NCBI GenBank assembly: GCA_054601695.1
Contig: BAAHQB010000265.1
Coordinates: 62,001 to 126,000, forward strand
Source of the DNA: Amorphochlora amoebiformis
Taxonomy: Eukaryota > Cercozoa > Chlorarachniophyceae
Reading direction: 5' to 3'
DNA: 64,000 nucleotides
Below the pieces are notes generated by a model, which did no database searches, was not told where the DNA came from, and worked only from the letters and a program-made list of their open reading frames with translations. Numbering within the stretch: position 1 is the stretch's first letter; every line of letters starts with the position of its first letter. The position numbers were made by a program, and so were the translations under genes. Of the stretch, positions 58,281-64,000 are shown piece by piece.

Positions 58281-64000
<5,720 letters not shown>

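Overview
This window looks like nuclear DNA of a phototrophic eukaryote with a secondary green plastid. A chlorarachniophyte is my best guess. The evidence is a nuclear, spliced, green-type RuBisCO small-subunit gene and a PsbP-domain gene, both starting with a hydrophobic ER-type signal followed by a transit-like stretch. The introns are GT-AG and long, and the telomere-type repeat is TTAGGG. The organism assignment is an inference. Very large (TA)n tracts fill introns and spacers, so most long open frames here (poly I/Y, S/L, R/A, LG/RV) are translated repeats, not genes.

I rebuilt the genes by hand from the short non-repetitive islands between (TA)n tracts, using GT-AG sites, unbroken reading frame and matching splice phase. 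Layout: (1) 1-6066 +, 3' part of a tandem PDZ-like repeat protein with a C-terminal coiled coil. (2) 9193-10015 +, a small-GTPase-like gene broken by one frameshift. (3) about 11.3/12.4-29.0 kb +, a FUT8-like (GT23) glycosyltransferase in about 27 exons. (4) 31249-30155 -, rbcS in 4 exons. (5) 36150-45072 +, a complete 9-exon PsbP-domain protein with signal, transit and twin-arginine lumen signals. (6) 58100-46793 -, a complete 14-exon dual-specificity phosphatase with an N-terminal signal. (7) 58281 to beyond the window end, +, a second FUT8-like gene whose visible exons are paralogous to gene 3.

The two photosynthesis genes (4 and 5) are divergent and separated by 4.9 kb. That spacer carries twelve 86-bp repeats, eleven with an intact TGACACGTGTCA palindrome, and the same ACACGTGT core lies close to both starts. 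Genes 6 and 7 are also divergent, with a 180-bp spacer holding a perfect 16-bp-arm hairpin.

Two genome-scale patterns stand out. First, many exons are surrounded by truncated copies of themselves embedded in (TA)n. Copies upstream usually keep the acceptor and exon start, and copies downstream keep the exon end and donor. Second, interstitial telomere-type repeats sit inside introns, and nearly always the CCCTAA strand is the transcribed-sense strand next to the acceptor, on either genomic strand. Some introns are almost wholly telomere repeat and end in CCCTAG at the splice acceptor.
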